DNA of 12,500 nucleotides from Monoplex corrugatus (Eukaryota > Mollusca > Gastropoda > Littorinimorpha > Ranellidae), in assembly GCA_030674185.1 (NCBI GenBank), contig JAPXFY010000487.1:1-12500 (forward strand), in the 5' to 3' direction. Each line of letters opens with the position of its first letter. The first letter of the stretch is position 1. The notes under the pieces are model-generated. The model made no database searches. It saw only the letters and a list, made by a program, of their open reading frames with translations, and had not been told where the DNA came from. Made by a program: the position numbers and the translations under genes. This document shows, one piece after another, positions 8,699 to 12,500 of the stretch.

Positions 8699-8957
8699 TG
8701 CGTGGTTTTTGTTTTTTTTTGTTTTGTTTTTTGTTTTTGTTTGTTTGTTTTTTGTTTGTTTTGTTTGTTTGTTTGTTTTTGTTTGTTTGTTTTTGTTTGT
8801 TTTTGTTTGTTTGTCTGTTTGTGTTTGTTTGTGTTTGTTTGTTTGTATTGTTGTTTTTTTGTTTTTGTTTGTTTGTTTGTTTTTGTTTGTTTTCGTTTTG
8901 GCTGGGGTGTTTTTGCTGGTGGTGGTTTTGTTGTTGTTGTTGTTGTTGTTGTTGTTG
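8699..8957. repeat. (GTTT)n and (GTT)n expansion inside the SINE
   Basis: About 200 bp of GTTT/GTTTTT repeats is followed by a CGTTTTGGCTGGGG island and (GTT)n at 8929-8956. It lies between two pieces of the SINE and replaces the part expected there. Confidence 0.9.
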
Positions 8958-8976
8958 GGGTTTTTTGTTGTTTTTT

Positions 8977-9004
8977 TACACTGGCAGGTCTGCTTCCACA
9001 CATG
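8977..9004 (-). mobile_element. SINE middle piece
   Basis: The minus strand reads CATGTGTGGAAGCAGACCTG then CCAGTGT. It continues the SINE head that stops at the TTAA at 10014, as judged by the recalled family order CAGGT-AAC-ATATGTGCAGACCTGCTAGTG. It abuts the TTAA of the MITE exactly. Confidence 0.6.
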
Positions 9005-10013
<1,009 letters not shown>

Positions 10014-10876
10014 TTAATTAACCTGAAAGACCGGAAAAATGTCGACCCTTTCTTTACCCACCAGGTGGAGGCACTTAGCACTCGGATCGAACCCAGGACC
10101 TTCCGACTGCTAATCCGACTTTTACGCGCTTGACCACCGCGCCCGTCAAATCTACTATAAGCATGGGTTCGAGTCTGGCACGAGACAGCATCACAGATGA
10201 CATAAACGCACATTGAAAAATATACATACGAACACGAGATAGCATAACAATTGATATAAACACACATTGAAAAATAGACATACGAACACGAGATAGCATA
10301 ACAAATGATATAAACACACACTGAAAAATAGACATACGAACACGAGACAGTATAACAAATGATATAAACGCACGTTGAAAAATATACATACGAACACGAG
10401 ACAGCATAACAAATGATATAAACACACATTGAAAAATATACAGACGTACGAACACGAGATAGCGTAACAAATGATATAAACACACATTGAAAAACATACA
10501 TACGAACACGAGATAGCGTAACAAATGATATAAACACACATTGAAAAACATACATACGAACACGAGATAGCGTAACAAATGATATAAACGAACATTGAAA
10601 AACAGACATACGAACACGAGATAGCGTAACAAATGATATAAACGCACATTGAAAAACAGACATACGAACACGAGATAGCATAACAAATGATATAAACACA
10701 CACTGAAAAACAAATACACACGAACAAATTTCTCTTTACGTGAAGCACTCTCATACAACTACCATTCATATAATAAGGAAACTCTCAGGTGAAGTACTCT
10801 CATACAACTACCATTTATATAATAAGGAAGAAATGGAAACGGGATGGGGGGGGGGGGAGAGAGAGAGATGGAGATG

Positions 10877-10907
<31 letters not shown>

Positions 10908-12500
10908 GCAGTAAAGAACATAAGAACTAAAGGGGTGTGAACACATTATAAACATCATACAAACACAGAATATGATACATAGTCGTTCTTGGATAACGCA
11001 TACTTGACATTCTTGAAAAAATTGCAATAATTGGGCCCACAGTGAAATTTCAATAATACAATAGGAACATATAAATAGGTTTAACAATAATACAACAAGA
11101 ACATATAAATAGGTTTAACAGACATATACGTCACAAGAATTTAACTTTATGATACGGCAAACTCTCCTCTGTTACAAGCTCTATAGACGAATGTTGCCAA
11201 ACTTCTAATTGAACGCTCACTTTTCGGGGGGGGGGGGGGGAGGAGGGAGAGAGAGGACACAGCCAGACAGCCAGACAGACAGCCAGACAGACAAAGACAG
11301 AGACAGACAGACATAGAGAGAGAGAGAGTGGGAGAGAGAGACAGAGAGAGAGAGAGAGAGACAGAGAGTGGGAGAGAGAGACAGAGACAGAGAGAGAGTG
11401 GGAGAGAGAGACAGAGGAGAGAGACAGAGACAGAGAGAGAGTGGGAGAGAGAGACAGACAGAGAGAGACAGAGACACAAAGAGAGAGAGAGTGGGAGAGA
11501 AAGACAGACAGAGAGAGAGACAAAGAAGAGAGACAGAGACAGAGAGAGACACAGAGAGACAGAGAGAGACACAGAGAGAGAACAGAGAGAACAGAGAGAG
11601 AGTGGGAGAGAGAGGACAGAGGACAGAGAGAGAGTGGGAGAGAGAGACAGAGAGAGACAGAGAGTGGGAGAGAGCAGACAGAGAAAGACAGAGAGAGAGA
11701 GAGACAGAGATAGAGAGACAGAGAGAGAGTGGGAGAGAGACAGAGAGAGAGTGGGAGAGAGAGACAGAGACAGAGAGAGAGAGAGAGAAGAGTGGGAGAG
11801 AGACAGAGAGAGAGACAGAGAGAGTGGGAGAAAGAGAGTGGGAGAGAGACACAGAGAGAGTGACAGAGACAGACAGACAGAGAGACAGAGAGAGAGAGAG
11901 GCAGTAAAGAACATACGAAGTAATGGACATGCCAAGGGGAGTAATCTCACAAACACTAGAGTTCGGAGTTAGTGCAGAAAGGGAACTTATCACACTCGAG
12001 CAATAGCAATTCCTTACGCGCTCCTACCAAATCTACCAGCAAGCATCTGGCAGACTCCTTGAGCCTGCGCACTAAAAACCCCAGGGGCAGGCAAGGTCCT
12101 GAAACCAGGACAGACCGAGGGGGTGTGGGTGAGAAAATGGGACTGTCAAGGTTACACTAAGCCGACACCACCAAAGAGATCGTTCGTTTTTGATTTAACG
12201 TCTTTTCACTATGAGTGATATTAGACGGGGGAGGGGGGGGGGGGTAATGGAGGATGAAATTGGGCGAGTTGGATTAGGGGCAGAGAGAAAACAGAGTAAG
12301 AGACATAAGTAGGTGGGAAAATACAAAAATGGAACAAGAACTTCTTAACACTAACAATTAACATCAACAATGTGAAGGGAAAATTTTAACACTAAAGGCC
12401 TACAAACTTCATAAACTTAAAGTAATGCATTAACAGGACTGTGAACCAATGATTCCGAAATCTTAACTGACAAAGATAGATCTGAAGTTACTACTTTAAA

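Overview
This looks like intergenic or intronic DNA of an animal, most likely a gastropod mollusc. The evidence is the dense CA/GT, GA/CT, CTTT and GATA/GACA microsatellites, tRNA-derived SINEs, 5'-truncated LINEs ending in a GCGCTATATAAATATT-(ATT)n tail, and short TTAA-flanked palindromic elements. The gastropod assignment rests on remembered resemblance of the SINE and foldback sequences and is only moderately sure. I find no intact host gene, no functional tRNA or rRNA, and nothing bacterial. Most long open frames here are low-complexity artefacts, because dinucleotide and 54-bp repeats keep several frames free of stops.

Layout. 1-913: GT-rich tract with CT, GA and GC-alternating blocks. 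914-1517: single-copy-looking DNA with a tRNA-like SINE head near 1190-1262. 1518-1988: polypurine tracts. 2346-2584: an (AC)n block facing a (GT)n block. 3029-4106: a LINE tail fragment, a CATA minisatellite seeded with LINE tail pieces, and a 5'-truncated LINE (copy 1, minus strand). 4174-4499: GATA/GACA array. 4817-5154: foldback repeat with two ~130-155-bp arms. 5283-5775: a cluster of nested palindromic elements with TTAACCC ends. 5853-6062: three 70-bp tandem units. 6209-6719: CT/CA tract. 6930-8430: thirteen copies of a conserved core separated by variable (CTTT)n. 8523-10147: a three-level nest, in which a minus-strand SINE is split by a TTAA-flanked palindromic element that is itself split by a second, plus-strand copy of the same LINE. 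10175-10718: ten 54-bp tandem units. 10846-11915: two poly-G/polypurine modules sharing one right flank. 11916-12500: mostly unremarkable.

The part that hangs together biologically is the mobile DNA. The TTAA palindromic family has three full copies and one partial copy here, each built from a long arm, an inner palindrome of the same family, and a short arm. One copy sits inside a SINE and carries a LINE, which gives a relative order of events: SINE first, then TTAA element, then LINE. The two LINE copies are about 99% identical by eye in coding sequence but only about 86% in the adjacent 3' UTR, which suggests a mosaic or gene-converted history.
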